NCBI GenBank assembly: GCA_017404555.1
Contig: JAFRCD010000002.1
Location: forward strand, 123,793 to 164,492
Direction of reading: 5' to 3'
Length of the DNA stretch: 40,700 nucleotides
Source of the DNA: Bacilli bacterium
GTDB taxonomy: Bacteria; Bacillota_I; Bacilli_A; RF39; UBA660
Shown: positions 24,874 through 32,370 of the stretch, one piece after another
Layout of the letters: the number at the start of each line of letters is the position of its first letter
Position numbering within the stretch: the first letter of the stretch is position 1
Notes under the pieces: generated by a model
The model's database searches: none
Told to the model about the DNA's origin: nothing
Seen by the model: the letters and a program-made list of their open reading frames with translations, nothing else
Made by a program: the position numbers and the translations under genes

Positions 24874-25245
24874 TCATTGATTATTTTCTCTTTTTAACCG
24901 TTCTTCTCTAAGACGTGCTTGTTCCTGTAAATATCTTAAATGGGCTTTATACTCCTGTAATTGCCGTTGTTGTCTTTGATAAAGTTTCTCAGCCGAAGCT
25001 AAAATAGCATCAGCAGCATTTGCAATTCTAGTACTACTATCAGACAAATCTTCAGCAGTGTTATTCAACTTTCTTTGGGGATTAGTAAATCCATATACTA
25101 AAGTTTTTGCATCAGCCGCGGCTTCACTAGTATATTCGCTTGCTTGTTTCATATTTTTAGCACCTTTTTTAAGCATTTGACATCCTTTTCTAATGGTAGC
25201 TATGTCAATCATATCAGCTTCACTTTTTATTGGGTATAAACTCAT
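24874..25245 (-). CDS. Small helical T7SS partner protein
   Basis: The 123-residue protein is helical, with a coiled-coil C-terminus rich in Gln, Arg and Leu (about 90-120, YQRQQRQLQEYKAHLRYLQE). LNNTAEDLSDSSTRIANAAD (about 60-80) resembles LSNSAQNLTDSTKI in the 15935 protein. It precedes the 455-residue candidate effector by 25 bases and likely acts as its targeting partner (inference from size, position and similarity). The ATG at 25245 has GGGAGAG upstream. Confidence 0.65.
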   Translation of the reverse strand: MSLYPIKSEADMIDIATIRKGCQMLKKGAKNMKQASEYTSEAAADAKTLVYGFTNPQRKLNNTAEDLSDSSTRIANAADAILASAEKLYQRQQRQLQEYKAHLRYLQEQARLREERLKRENNQ

Positions 25246-25273
25246 ATTCTTCTCTCCCTACTATCCTATGATT

Positions 25274-25302
25274 AGTATATACCAATCCTACGTTTTTTAC
25301 AA
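25274..25302 (-). promoter_or_regulatory. Promoter of the 25245-23003 T7SS unit
   Basis: TTGTAA (25297-25302) and TATACT (25274-25279) are spaced by 17 bases on the minus strand. It is back to back with the trpS promoter. TTTACA half-sites lie at 25296-25301 and 25330-25335. Confidence 0.5.
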
Positions 25303-25329
25303 ACAACCAGCCTTCATTTGACAATCCTA

Positions 25330-25357
25330 TTTACATTTTTTGTGTTTGTGTTAAAAT
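25330..25357 (+). promoter_or_regulatory. Promoter of trpS
   Basis: TTTACA (25330-25335), 16 bases, then TAAAAT (25352-25357) with an extended TGT just upstream, on the plus strand. No T-box is present, unlike asnS and ileS. Confidence 0.5.
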
Positions 25358-25377
25358 GATAGTAGGATGTGATTTTT

Positions 25378-26373
25378 ATGAAAAAACAAATTCTTACTGG
25401 TATTAGACCAACTGGTAATTTGCATTTGGGGCACTACTTTGGAGCTGGCAAAAACTATTTGAAATATCAAGATGATTATGATTTCTTTTTGGAAATAGCT
25501 GATGTTCAAGCTCTAACTGATAATTTTGATAATCCTGATAAAGTAAGGGAAAATGTCTATGAAATTACAGCTGATTTATTATCTATTGGTCTAGATCCTA
25601 AAAAAGTTAATTTCTTTATTCAATCAAAAATACCAGAGATTGCCGAAGCAACAGTATTTTATTCTAACTTAGTAACAATTGCACGACTTGAGAGAAACCC
25701 AACCGTTAAAAGTGAAATAGCTCAGAAAAAAGAACTATTTGGTAATAAGGGAGAAAGTATTACTTATGGTTTTTTGGGATATCCTGTATCACAGGCAGCT
25801 GATATAACTATTTTTGATGGCGAATTAGTTCCCGTTGGTGAAGATCAACTACCACTACTTGAACAATGTAGAGAAATAGTAAGAAAGTTTAATTCTATTT
25901 ATGGTACAACTCTAAAAGAGCCTAAGGAAATACTAAGTACTACTACTAGGGTAAAAGGTTTAGATGGTAATGAGAAAATGGGCAAATCTTTAGGAAATGC
26001 TATTTACTTAGTAGATGACGAAGATACTATTGCTAAAAAAATTATGCAGGCTAAAACTGATACTACTAAGATAAAAAAAGATGATCCGGCTGATCCTGAT
26101 AAATGTATGGTTTATTACTATCACAAACTAATCGATAGTAATAACTTAGACAATATCTGTGCTGAATGTAAAAAAGGTGCTCGTGGTTGTGTTGAGTGTA
26201 AAAAAGAACTTATTAAAAACATGAATGAATTTTTAGAGCCAATTAGAAAAGAAAGAGAAAAATATAATCCTGAACTAGTAAAAGAAATATTAGATGAAGG
26301 TACTAAAAAAGCTCAAGAAAAAGCAAAAGACACCATGAAAAGAATTAAGGAAGCTATGAAAATCGATTATTAG
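25378..26373 (+). CDS. trpS: Tryptophanyl-tRNA synthetase, cysteine-rich (Fe-S) type
   Basis: The 331-residue class I synthetase charges tRNA-Trp. HIGH is HLGH (16-19) and KMSKS is KMGKS (200-204). The C-terminal anticodon-binding region carries Cys243-x20-Cys264-x6-Cys271-x2-Cys274 plus Cys261. This corresponds to the spacing of the cluster-binding cysteines in the 4Fe-4S Thermotoga-type TrpRS (recalled as C-x22-C-x6-C-x2-C). The start is the ATG at 25378; the GTG three codons earlier is inferior because the AGGATGTG element spans it. It is inserted in the T7SS region on the opposite strand, between two T7SS units. Confidence 0.95.
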   Translation: MKKQILTGIRPTGNLHLGHYFGAGKNYLKYQDDYDFFLEIADVQALTDNFDNPDKVRENVYEITADLLSIGLDPKKVNFFIQSKIPEIAEATVFYSNLVTIARLERNPTVKSEIAQKKELFGNKGESITYGFLGYPVSQAADITIFDGELVPVGEDQLPLLEQCREIVRKFNSIYGTTLKEPKEILSTTTRVKGLDGNEKMGKSLGNAIYLVDDEDTIAKKIMQAKTDTTKIKKDDPADPDKCMVYYYHKLIDSNNLDNICAECKKGARGCVECKKELIKNMNEFLEPIRKEREKYNPELVKEILDEGTKKAQEKAKDTMKRIKEAMKIDY

Positions 26374-26379
26374 TTTATA

Positions 26380-26407
26380 AAAAAAACATATAAATATATG
26401 TTTTTTT
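26380..26407. terminator. Bidirectional terminator between trpS and WXG genes
   Basis: Arms AAAAAAACATAT (26380-26391) and ATATGTTTTTTT (26396-26407) with a 4-base loop have T-runs on both strands. They would serve trpS and the convergent WXG100 unit. Confidence 0.75.
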
Positions 26408-26419
26408 GTTTGTCATATT

Positions 26420-26716
26420 TTAATTAACACTATATTGTGTTGCACCTTGAACAGCTTTTTCTAGGTTCTGAGCACTTTCTGTCATTTCGCTTTTTACAAC
26501 AGGAATATCATTATCAAAGATTCTAGTCCATTCTTGTAATAATTCTCCTCCCCACTCTGTACTTATAGCTTTACCGGAACCTTCTCCGCCGACATTTTTT
26601 CTAACAACACCATCTAATTCTTCCATAGCAGCATTAACATCATTTACTATGTTAACTATATTTTGGGCATCATCTAAAGCCTCTTGAGTATTTATCTCTA
26701 AACTTTTACCTGGCAT
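26420..26716 (-). CDS. WXG100 family protein
   Basis: The 98-residue protein is a WXG100 helical hairpin with the motif intact as EWGGELLQEW (W-G-G) in the turn. The first helix starts SLEINTQEALDDAQNIVNIV; the second ends AQNLEKAVQGATQ. WXG100 proteins are exported by EssC-type T7SS as dimers and some help export other substrates. I use the ATG at 26716 with AAGGAG upstream, because the longer frame would begin inside the preceding gene. It lies 22 bases after the 98-residue FxG protein and is probably its partner. Confidence 0.85.
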   Translation of the reverse strand: MPGKSLEINTQEALDDAQNIVNIVNDVNAAMEELDGVVRKNVGGEGSGKAISTEWGGELLQEWTRIFDNDIPVVKSEMTESAQNLEKAVQGATQYSVN

Positions 26717-26738
26717 TTTATTTCTCCTTTCTGATCTT

Positions 26739-27035
26739 TTATTTAAAGCTTTCTGAAACTGCATTCATCATTTTATTAAAACTAGCAGTTTGATCTTCCA
26801 TATATTGATCAATTTTATTCAAAGTATTAGTTATATAATTAAAAGTATCTTGTTTTTCATTATATTTGCCTACAAATGCAGTCGCTAAATCACCTTTAAT
26901 ATCACCTTGATTAACTTTATTAACAACATCCTGTAACTTTTGCAAACTATTTCTATAATGGCTACTAGCTTCTTTATAAGCCTCGTTTACAGCGTTTAAA
27001 CTTCCACTATCTGCTGATATATTACCACCCATCAT
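26739..27035 (-). CDS. WXG100-like protein with FVG in place of WxG
   Basis: The 98-residue protein has the length and helical-hairpin shape of WXG100 proteins. The turn reads ATAFVGKYNEKQD, where Phe-Val-Gly takes the place of Trp-x-Gly. A second ATG follows at codon 2. AGGAGGTGAA lies just upstream. It forms a two-gene unit with the true WXG100 protein at 26420-26716, and the pair is likely a heterodimeric secreted substrate or co-secretion factor of the system. Confidence 0.75.
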   Translation of the reverse strand: MMGGNISADSGSLNAVNEAYKEASSHYRNSLQKLQDVVNKVNQGDIKGDLATAFVGKYNEKQDTFNYITNTLNKIDQYMEDQTASFNKMMNAVSESFK

Positions 27036-27064
27036 TTCACCTCCTATTGTTTACTTTCAATTAA

Positions 27065-27092
27065 ATTGTATCATTATATCTAAATATTTCAA
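27065..27092 (-). promoter_or_regulatory. Promoter of the WXG100 pair
   Basis: TTGAAA (27087-27092), 16 bases, then TACAAT (27065-27070) on the minus strand. A TATAAT just upstream (near 27075) is an alternative -10. The inverted repeat at 27098-27127 sits just upstream of the -35. Confidence 0.45.
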
Positions 27093-27097
27093 ACCAC

Positions 27098-27127
27098 AAG
27101 TGTAAAGTTATTGTCGATTTTACACTT
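27098..27127. repeat. Inverted repeat with TGTAAA/TTTACA arms (operator candidate A)
   Basis: Perfect 9-base arms AAGTGTAAA (27098-27106) and TTTACACTT (27119-27127) have a 12-base spacer. It has no T-run on either strand and overlaps the stop codon of the DUF3603-like gene. TGTAAA-N12-TTTACA is the same spacing as at 18084-18117. Confidence 0.6.
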
Positions 27128-27761
27128 ATTTAACGTTGATTAGTTTTAATATATGGAAGATTTTAAAATGATTTTTATTAAAGTTTTTATTAATGTCTGT
27201 AATCATTTTGTTATATTGTTTTTCAATGTTCTTATTGCTTTTATGATAGATTTCTTCATATAAATACTTAATCTTATTGTAATCTTTATTGATATAGGCT
27301 GCTTTTAAATCTTGAATAATATAGTTCTTAATAAACTGTTCTTTCCTGGTATATAGTTTTTCTTTTTCTCTTTCCAAAATTTTATACTCTATACTAATTA
27401 TATCCATATCAGTTACTAAATCTAATATTTCCTCTTCCTCATCTAAAAGTAGTGAACTTATAGTAAGTTTTTCTCCTTTATCACTAAATTCAAAAGCAAT
27501 AGCTCTATTACCATCAGTCAAGATAGTAGCGTATTCTATTCTTTTAATTATTCCTGAAGCAAAGACTTCAGTCTTATTATTAATTTTTTTTAGGAAGTTT
27601 GTACTACATTTAATCTTATTAAAAATAAAATCTTCTAAAACTGATGATTCCACTTTGAAAAGAGGAATATTTTTAATATGTTCAAAATTATCATCAGAAT
27701 TCCATTCAAAAAATTCATACAGTCTTCCATCTAAAAAATTTAAAATAATATCACTTATCAT
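27126..27761 (-). CDS. DUF3603 (YjbA-like) family protein
   Basis: The 211-residue protein resembles the Bacillus YjbA family (DUF3603). It has FLDGRLYEFFEWNSDDNFEH, PLFKVESSVLEDFI, YATILTDGNRAIAFEFSDKGE and the C-terminal helical NYIIQDLKAAYINKDYNKIKYLYEEIY segment. Function is unknown to me. No signal peptide is present. The ATG at 27761 has AAAGGAGAG upstream and shares ATGA with the small membrane gene before it, so the two are coupled. I considered whether it might be a T7SS component but the family match argues against that. Confidence 0.7.
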   Translation of the reverse strand: MISDIILNFLDGRLYEFFEWNSDDNFEHIKNIPLFKVESSVLEDFIFNKIKCSTNFLKKINNKTEVFASGIIKRIEYATILTDGNRAIAFEFSDKGEKLTISSLLLDEEEEILDLVTDMDIISIEYKILEREKEKLYTRKEQFIKNYIIQDLKAAYINKDYNKIKYLYEEIYHKSNKNIEKQYNKMITDINKNFNKNHFKIFHILKLINVK

Positions 27762-27964
27762 TTTTTCTCTCCTTTGAAAACTAAATAGGATACTATTATT
27801 AGGCCTATAAATGTGCATAAACTACCAATATGGGTAAAAATATATTTTAAATAATCTATTATAGTATAACCAAAAGTAATTAAATTTAAATAAATAATTA
27901 GATAGGTAAAACCAATGGTCATTAGACTAAAACCCAATAAAAAAAGCATTATTCTTGATAACAT
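27758..27964 (-). CDS. Small two-segment membrane protein
   Basis: This 68-residue protein has two hydrophobic segments (about 5-28 and 43-63) with a short loop, TIIDYLKYIFTHIGS, between them, and a basic C-terminal tail, KGEKK. I recognise no family. It is coupled to the DUF3603-like gene through a four-base stop/start overlap, so the two products may work together, for example as a membrane anchor for the cytoplasmic DUF3603 protein. A TTACTCC-complement (GGAGTAA) lies before the ATG at 27964. Confidence 0.65.
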   Translation of the reverse strand: MLSRIMLFLLGFSLMTIGFTYLIIYLNLITFGYTIIDYLKYIFTHIGSLCTFIGLIIVSYLVFKGEKK

Positions 27965-28013
27965 AATTACTCCTTTATTTATTATATAGTTATTTAGATA
28001 TATTTATACAAAC

Positions 28014-28038
28014 AAAAAGAGCACTATTTGTGCTCTTT
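28014..28038 (-). terminator. Terminator of ileS
   Basis: AAAGAGCAC (28016-28024) and GTGCTCTTT (28030-28038) form a 9-base stem followed by TTTTTG on the minus strand. The stem includes the last ileS codons and its stop. Confidence 0.8.
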
Positions 28039-31000
28039 CTCTACTTTTATTTTACAAGTTAAGTCATTAAGTTTATACTCTTTATCTAAACCTTTCTTAG
28101 AAGTTATTCCGTTAGCTAGTGTTTCTCTTTTAATATAATCTTCATATTTAGAAAGCATTTCTTTTACTTTATCATCACCTTCATAGTAAATCTTGATGTG
28201 ATCAGTAATTACTAAGTCTAGTTCTTTTCTAATAGCTTGAACGTTGCGGACAAATTCTCTTGATAATCCTTCTAAAATTAAATCTTCAGTAAGAGTTGTA
28301 TCTAGTACTACACAAGTTCTAGTATTAGATGCGCTAGCATAACCTTCTTTTTGTTTTAAAGTAATTAGAACGTTCTCTGGAGTTAGAGTTAACTCCTTAT
28401 TAGAGTCTAGGGTAACTGTTAGACCCTCATCAGAGATTTTACGAACATCATCACTAGACATATTAGCTAAAATATTTTGTAAATCTTTAATCTTAGGACC
28501 TAGTTCTTTACCTAGTACTTTAAAATTAGGTTTAACAATATATTCTAGATATTTAGTCATGTCTTTAGTATATTCAATTTTCTTAACATTTAACTCTTCT
28601 TTAATAATATCAATTAAATCACCAATAATCATTTCATCACTTTCTGGTAGAAGCAATTTACTAATTGGTTGACGCACTTTGATATTAGCCTCTTCTCTAG
28701 CATATCTACCTAAAGAACAAACATCTCTTACTAAGTCCATTCTCTCTTCAGCAGTTTCATTTATTAAATCAGAATTCTCTGTTGGGAAATCTGCTAAATG
28801 AACTGACTCTTCACCAGTTAATTTTTGATATATTTCCTCAGTTAAATAAGGTGTAAGTGGTGCACATAGCTTACAAAGAGTTGTTAGTACTTCATAAGTA
28901 GTTAAGTAAACAGCCTTTTTACTATCACTTAATTTACTATCCCAGAATCTTCTTCTGTTACTTCTAATATACCAGTTAGATAAATCATCATTTAAGAATG
29001 GTACGATTAATTTAGCTACTTTATTAAGATCAAATTCTAAATAAGCATTAGTAACATCTCTTACTAATTTATTTAGTTTAGAAAGCAACCATTTATCAAT
29101 TAATTCTCTTTTTTCTACTGGAATATCATATTCTCTTGGATCGATATTATCAGCATTAGCATACATTTCAAAGAAGGAATATGCATTCTTTAGAGTTGAT
29201 GTAAACTTAGAATATACTTCTTTTACACCCTCTTCATTAAACTTAAGTGGTGTCCAAACTGGAGAAGTATAAAGCATATAGAACCTAATAGTATCAGCAC
29301 CATATTTTTCCATTATAGCAATTGGATCAATAATATTTCCAGTTGATTTAGACATCTTTTTACCATTGGCATCAAGCATCATATCATTGACAACTACATT
29401 TTTGAAACTAGATTCTCCAGAAATAATAGTTGAAATAACTAATAGGACATAGAACCATCCTCTAGTTTGATCAACTCCTTCAGCAATGAAATCAGCTGGG
29501 AATTGCGATTTAAATAATTCTTCGTTTTCAAATGGATAATGATATTGAGCATAAGGCATAGATCCAGAATCAAACCATACATCCATAACATCTTTTACTC
29601 TGGTCATCTTTTTACCACATTTACATTTTAGATGAAGATCATCTACATATGGTCTATGAAGTTCAATCTCCCGAACATTGACATCTTCTACTACTTTTTC
29701 TTGTAGTTCATCAAGAGAACCAATTACTTCTCTATTACCACACTCACATTCCCAAATAGGCATTGGACAACCCCAATATCTATTACGAGATATTCCCCAA
29801 TCAACCATATTGTCAAGCCAGTTCGCAAAACGTTTTTCACCAACAAAATCCGGATACCAATTAATTGCTTTATTGGCTTCAATTATCTTATCTTTATAAG
29901 CAGTTGTCTTAACATACCAAGCTGGTTTGGGATAAGAAATAAGTGGTGAATGACAACGCCAACAATGTGGATAATCATGCTTTATTTTTATTTTTTTGAA
30001 TAATTTATCTTCTTCCTTTAGCCATTTAATAATTTCTACTTCTAAGTCAGAATCCGTTACTAATCTACCCTTCCATGGTCCTTCAGTATAAGTTCCATCT
30101 GGTCCGACTGGATTAACAAAACCAATTCCTTTTTCACGACATACACGATTATCGTCTTCACCATAAGCAGGAGCCATATGAACTATACCTGTACCATCAG
30201 CATCACTAACATAAGTATCCGCAACTACTTCAAAGGCTTTACCATCAACCTTTACAAAAGGCATTAATTGTTCATATTTTTCTCCCTCTAAATCAGATCC
30301 TTTATAAGTCTCTAAGATCTTAACATCATCACCTAAAACACTACTAATTAAAGAGTTAGCAATAATGAATTTATAACCCATAGATTCAACTAAGTTATAC
30401 TCTAAATCAGGATGAACACAAAGAGCAACATTAGCTATTAAAGTCCAAGGAGTTGTTGTCCAAACTAGGAAATAAACATCCTCATCTTTCTTTTTAAAAG
30501 GAAGAATAATAGAATTAACTGGTACTTCTTCATAACCTTGAGATACTTCATTAGCAGAAAGTTCAGTACCACATCTTGGACAATACCAAAGAACTTTATT
30601 ACCATAATAAAGTAAATCCTTTTTAGCCATTTCTTTAATAATCCACCATTCAGATTCAATATAATCATTATGGCAGGTTACATATGGATGATCACAATCA
30701 ATAAATTGACCCATCATATCTGTTACTTTGTTGATTTCATCAATATTAAGAGCCGTGGCTTTATTACATTCTTTACAGAAGTTTTCCACACCAAACTTTT
30801 CAATATCTTCTTTAGACTTAAAACCAAGTTTTTTCTCAACATTAACTTCAATTGGTAGTCCATGAGTATCTAACCCAATCTTTCTAATAACTCTATGTCC
30901 CTGCATAGTTTTAAATTTACAGAAGGCATCTTTAATAGTTTTGGCAAAGACATGATGAATACCTGGTGCGGCATTCGCATATATTGGTCCATCATAAAAC

Positions 31001-31125
31001 ACCCAAGAATTCTTTTCATCTCTAGTTTCAATACATCTTTTTAGAATATCTTGTTTCTTCCATTTCTTTAGAATTTTTGTTTCTACTTCATTTATTTTTC
31101 CTGTTTCTAGTTTTTCAAATTTCAT
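28024..31125 (-). CDS. ileS: Isoleucyl-tRNA synthetase, long form
   Basis: The 1033-residue class I synthetase has the HIGH variant PGIHH (54-58) after GPIYANAA, KMSKS near residues 587-591 (GKKMSKSTGN), the CP1 editing domain (about 200-390) and cysteine pairs (CPRCGTE, CECGN, KCKCGK). The C-terminal part is the helical anticodon-binding region plus a long extension. Length and the divergent HIGH fit the IleS2-like, eukaryote/archaea-related type, which is often naturally less sensitive to mupirocin (family knowledge, not shown here). It follows the exchanger gene by 11 bases, with AGGAGGAAGAAGT before the ATG, and is under the Ile T-box at 32108-32326. Confidence 0.96.
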   Translation of the reverse strand: MKFEKLETGKINEVETKILKKWKKQDILKRCIETRDEKNSWVFYDGPIYANAAPGIHHVFAKTIKDAFCKFKTMQGHRVIRKIGLDTHGLPIEVNVEKKLGFKSKEDIEKFGVENFCKECNKATALNIDEINKVTDMMGQFIDCDHPYVTCHNDYIESEWWIIKEMAKKDLLYYGNKVLWYCPRCGTELSANEVSQGYEEVPVNSIILPFKKKDEDVYFLVWTTTPWTLIANVALCVHPDLEYNLVESMGYKFIIANSLISSVLGDDVKILETYKGSDLEGEKYEQLMPFVKVDGKAFEVVADTYVSDADGTGIVHMAPAYGEDDNRVCREKGIGFVNPVGPDGTYTEGPWKGRLVTDSDLEVEIIKWLKEEDKLFKKIKIKHDYPHCWRCHSPLISYPKPAWYVKTTAYKDKIIEANKAINWYPDFVGEKRFANWLDNMVDWGISRNRYWGCPMPIWECECGNREVIGSLDELQEKVVEDVNVREIELHRPYVDDLHLKCKCGKKMTRVKDVMDVWFDSGSMPYAQYHYPFENEELFKSQFPADFIAEGVDQTRGWFYVLLVISTIISGESSFKNVVVNDMMLDANGKKMSKSTGNIIDPIAIMEKYGADTIRFYMLYTSPVWTPLKFNEEGVKEVYSKFTSTLKNAYSFFEMYANADNIDPREYDIPVEKRELIDKWLLSKLNKLVRDVTNAYLEFDLNKVAKLIVPFLNDDLSNWYIRSNRRRFWDSKLSDSKKAVYLTTYEVLTTLCKLCAPLTPYLTEEIYQKLTGEESVHLADFPTENSDLINETAEERMDLVRDVCSLGRYAREEANIKVRQPISKLLLPESDEMIIGDLIDIIKEELNVKKIEYTKDMTKYLEYIVKPNFKVLGKELGPKIKDLQNILANMSSDDVRKISDEGLTVTLDSNKELTLTPENVLITLKQKEGYASASNTRTCVVLDTTLTEDLILEGLSREFVRNVQAIRKELDLVITDHIKIYYEGDDKVKEMLSKYEDYIKRETLANGITSKKGLDKEYKLNDLTCKIKVEKEHK

Positions 31126-31136
31126 ACTTCTTCCTC

Positions 31137-32090
31137 CTATCCTAGATATATAACATAACTATAATAAATAACAAAAATTGTTAAAAAGACAATTCCTTCC
31201 CACCTATGAATTTTATAATCATTACGAGAGAAGATAAATAGTAAAAAGGCACTAAGTAACATAACTCCAACATCAATATAATTGAAAGCAATATGTCCAA
31301 CGCCACCAAATAAAGCAACTGGCATACCAATAACTACTCCAATATTGAAGATACAACTACCAACAATATTACCAATCGCAATATCATATTCTCCTTTTCT
31401 AGTAGCCATAATACTAGTTACTAATTCTGGTAGAGATGTTCCTAAAGCGACTACCGTAAGAGCTATCATCTTTTGACTAATACCTAAAGCTTTCGCTAAA
31501 AAACTGGCACTATCAACTACTAAATTACTTCCTAAAACAACTGCGACAATACCCAAAATAGTAAAGGCAAATGATTTTACTAATGGCAAGTACTCTTCTT
31601 TACCATCATCATCTATCTTGTTTCTCATCATCGAAATAAGATAATAGACAAAAACAGTAAAGAATAAAAGAATAACAACCCCGTCACTTCTTGTAAACTG
31701 ATTAATATCTTTAAGATTAAATAAACTATCTGATATTAATACTGCGAATAAAGTGGTCATAAGAAGGGTTATTGGTAATTCTTTTTTTACAGTACTATTC
31801 TTAACATTCAAACTATGAATAATAGCACTAATACCAATAATAAGTAATATATTTAAGATATTACTACCAATGACATTACCAAAGACAATATCTCCATTAC
31901 CTGATAAAATTGATTTTACACTGACTGCAAATTCGGGAGCACTTGTTCCAAAGGCCACAATAGTTAGACCTATTAACATCTTAGATACTTTAAAGTTACC
32001 CGCAATACTACTTGCTCCTTCAACAAAGAAATCAGCACCTTTAATCAGGATAACAAAACCAATTATTAATAACAATATGTTTAACAGCAT
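31137..32090 (-). CDS. CaCA family Na+/Ca2+-type exchanger
   Basis: The 317-residue membrane protein has ten or so hydrophobic segments and the two alpha repeats of the CaCA superfamily. The repeats are GTSAPEFAVS (48-57) in the first half and GTSLPELVTS (217-226) in the second, each followed by GNVIGSNILN- or GNIVGSCIFN-type segments. These residues form the ion-binding site. YrbG-like members use Na+ or H+ gradients to move Ca2+ or another divalent ion; which is unknown here. It lies between the Ile T-box and ileS, with AAGGAGGAAAC before the ATG, so its expression should rise when isoleucyl-tRNA is short. Confidence 0.9.
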   Translation of the reverse strand: MLLNILLLIIGFVILIKGADFFVEGASSIAGNFKVSKMLIGLTIVAFGTSAPEFAVSVKSILSGNGDIVFGNVIGSNILNILLIIGISAIIHSLNVKNSTVKKELPITLLMTTLFAVLISDSLFNLKDINQFTRSDGVVILLFFTVFVYYLISMMRNKIDDDGKEEYLPLVKSFAFTILGIVAVVLGSNLVVDSASFLAKALGISQKMIALTVVALGTSLPELVTSIMATRKGEYDIAIGNIVGSCIFNIGVVIGMPVALFGGVGHIAFNYIDVGVMLLSAFLLFIFSRNDYKIHRWEGIVFLTIFVIYYSYVIYLG

Positions 32091-32107
32091 GTTTCCTCCT
32101 TAAGAAT

Positions 32108-32326
32108 AAAAAAGAGACTTCGCCTAAGGACGAAAATCTCGTGGTACCACCTTATTTTATAAGTATTACTTATATCTCTAGACTCTTAACGTGAGTATCC
32201 GTATTTATCTTATCCATAAATCACAACTTGAAAGTGATCTTAGTATAGAAGTAATGCTCTCTTTTCCAGCCAAGAAGAGATTTTCTATCATCCTTTTTTA
32301 TACTACGTCTTTCGCACTTGTTTTTC
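32108..32326 (-). ncRNA. T-box leader of the exchanger-ileS operon (Ile-specific)
   Basis: The leader carries the canonical T-box core AAGGTGGTACCACG (minus strand, 32153-32140). A terminator follows, with arms 32114-32122 and 32131-32140 (GAGATTTTCG / CGAAGTCTC, imperfect), then six T. In the lower stem I, GAAAG (32309-32313) pairs with CTTTC (32230-32234). The bulge before CTTTC reads AGATCA, where ATC at 32236-32238 is an Ile codon followed by A; I take it as the specifier. A low charged-Ile level would open the operon. The secondary structure was read by eye. Confidence 0.88.
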
Positions 32327-32332
32327 TTATAT

Positions 32333-32361
32333 AATATAACATATACTATTTATTTTTTCAA
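32333..32361 (-). promoter_or_regulatory. Promoter of the Ile T-box leader
   Basis: TTGAAA (32356-32361), 17 bases, TATATT (32333-32338) on the minus strand, about 10 bases before the leader. Confidence 0.55.
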
Positions 32362-32370
32362 GGTATTTAA

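Noticed and set aside
25258-25366. Inverted repeat CTACTATC/GATAGTAG between the trpS and T7SS promoters
   Set aside because: Each copy lies at the ribosome binding site of its gene, about 92 bases apart; it probably reflects similar SD-containing leaders rather than an operator.
27126-27761. Possible EssB/YukC-like T7SS component because it borders the locus
   Set aside because: No membrane segment or kinase-like fold is visible; sequence matches DUF3603/YjbA instead.
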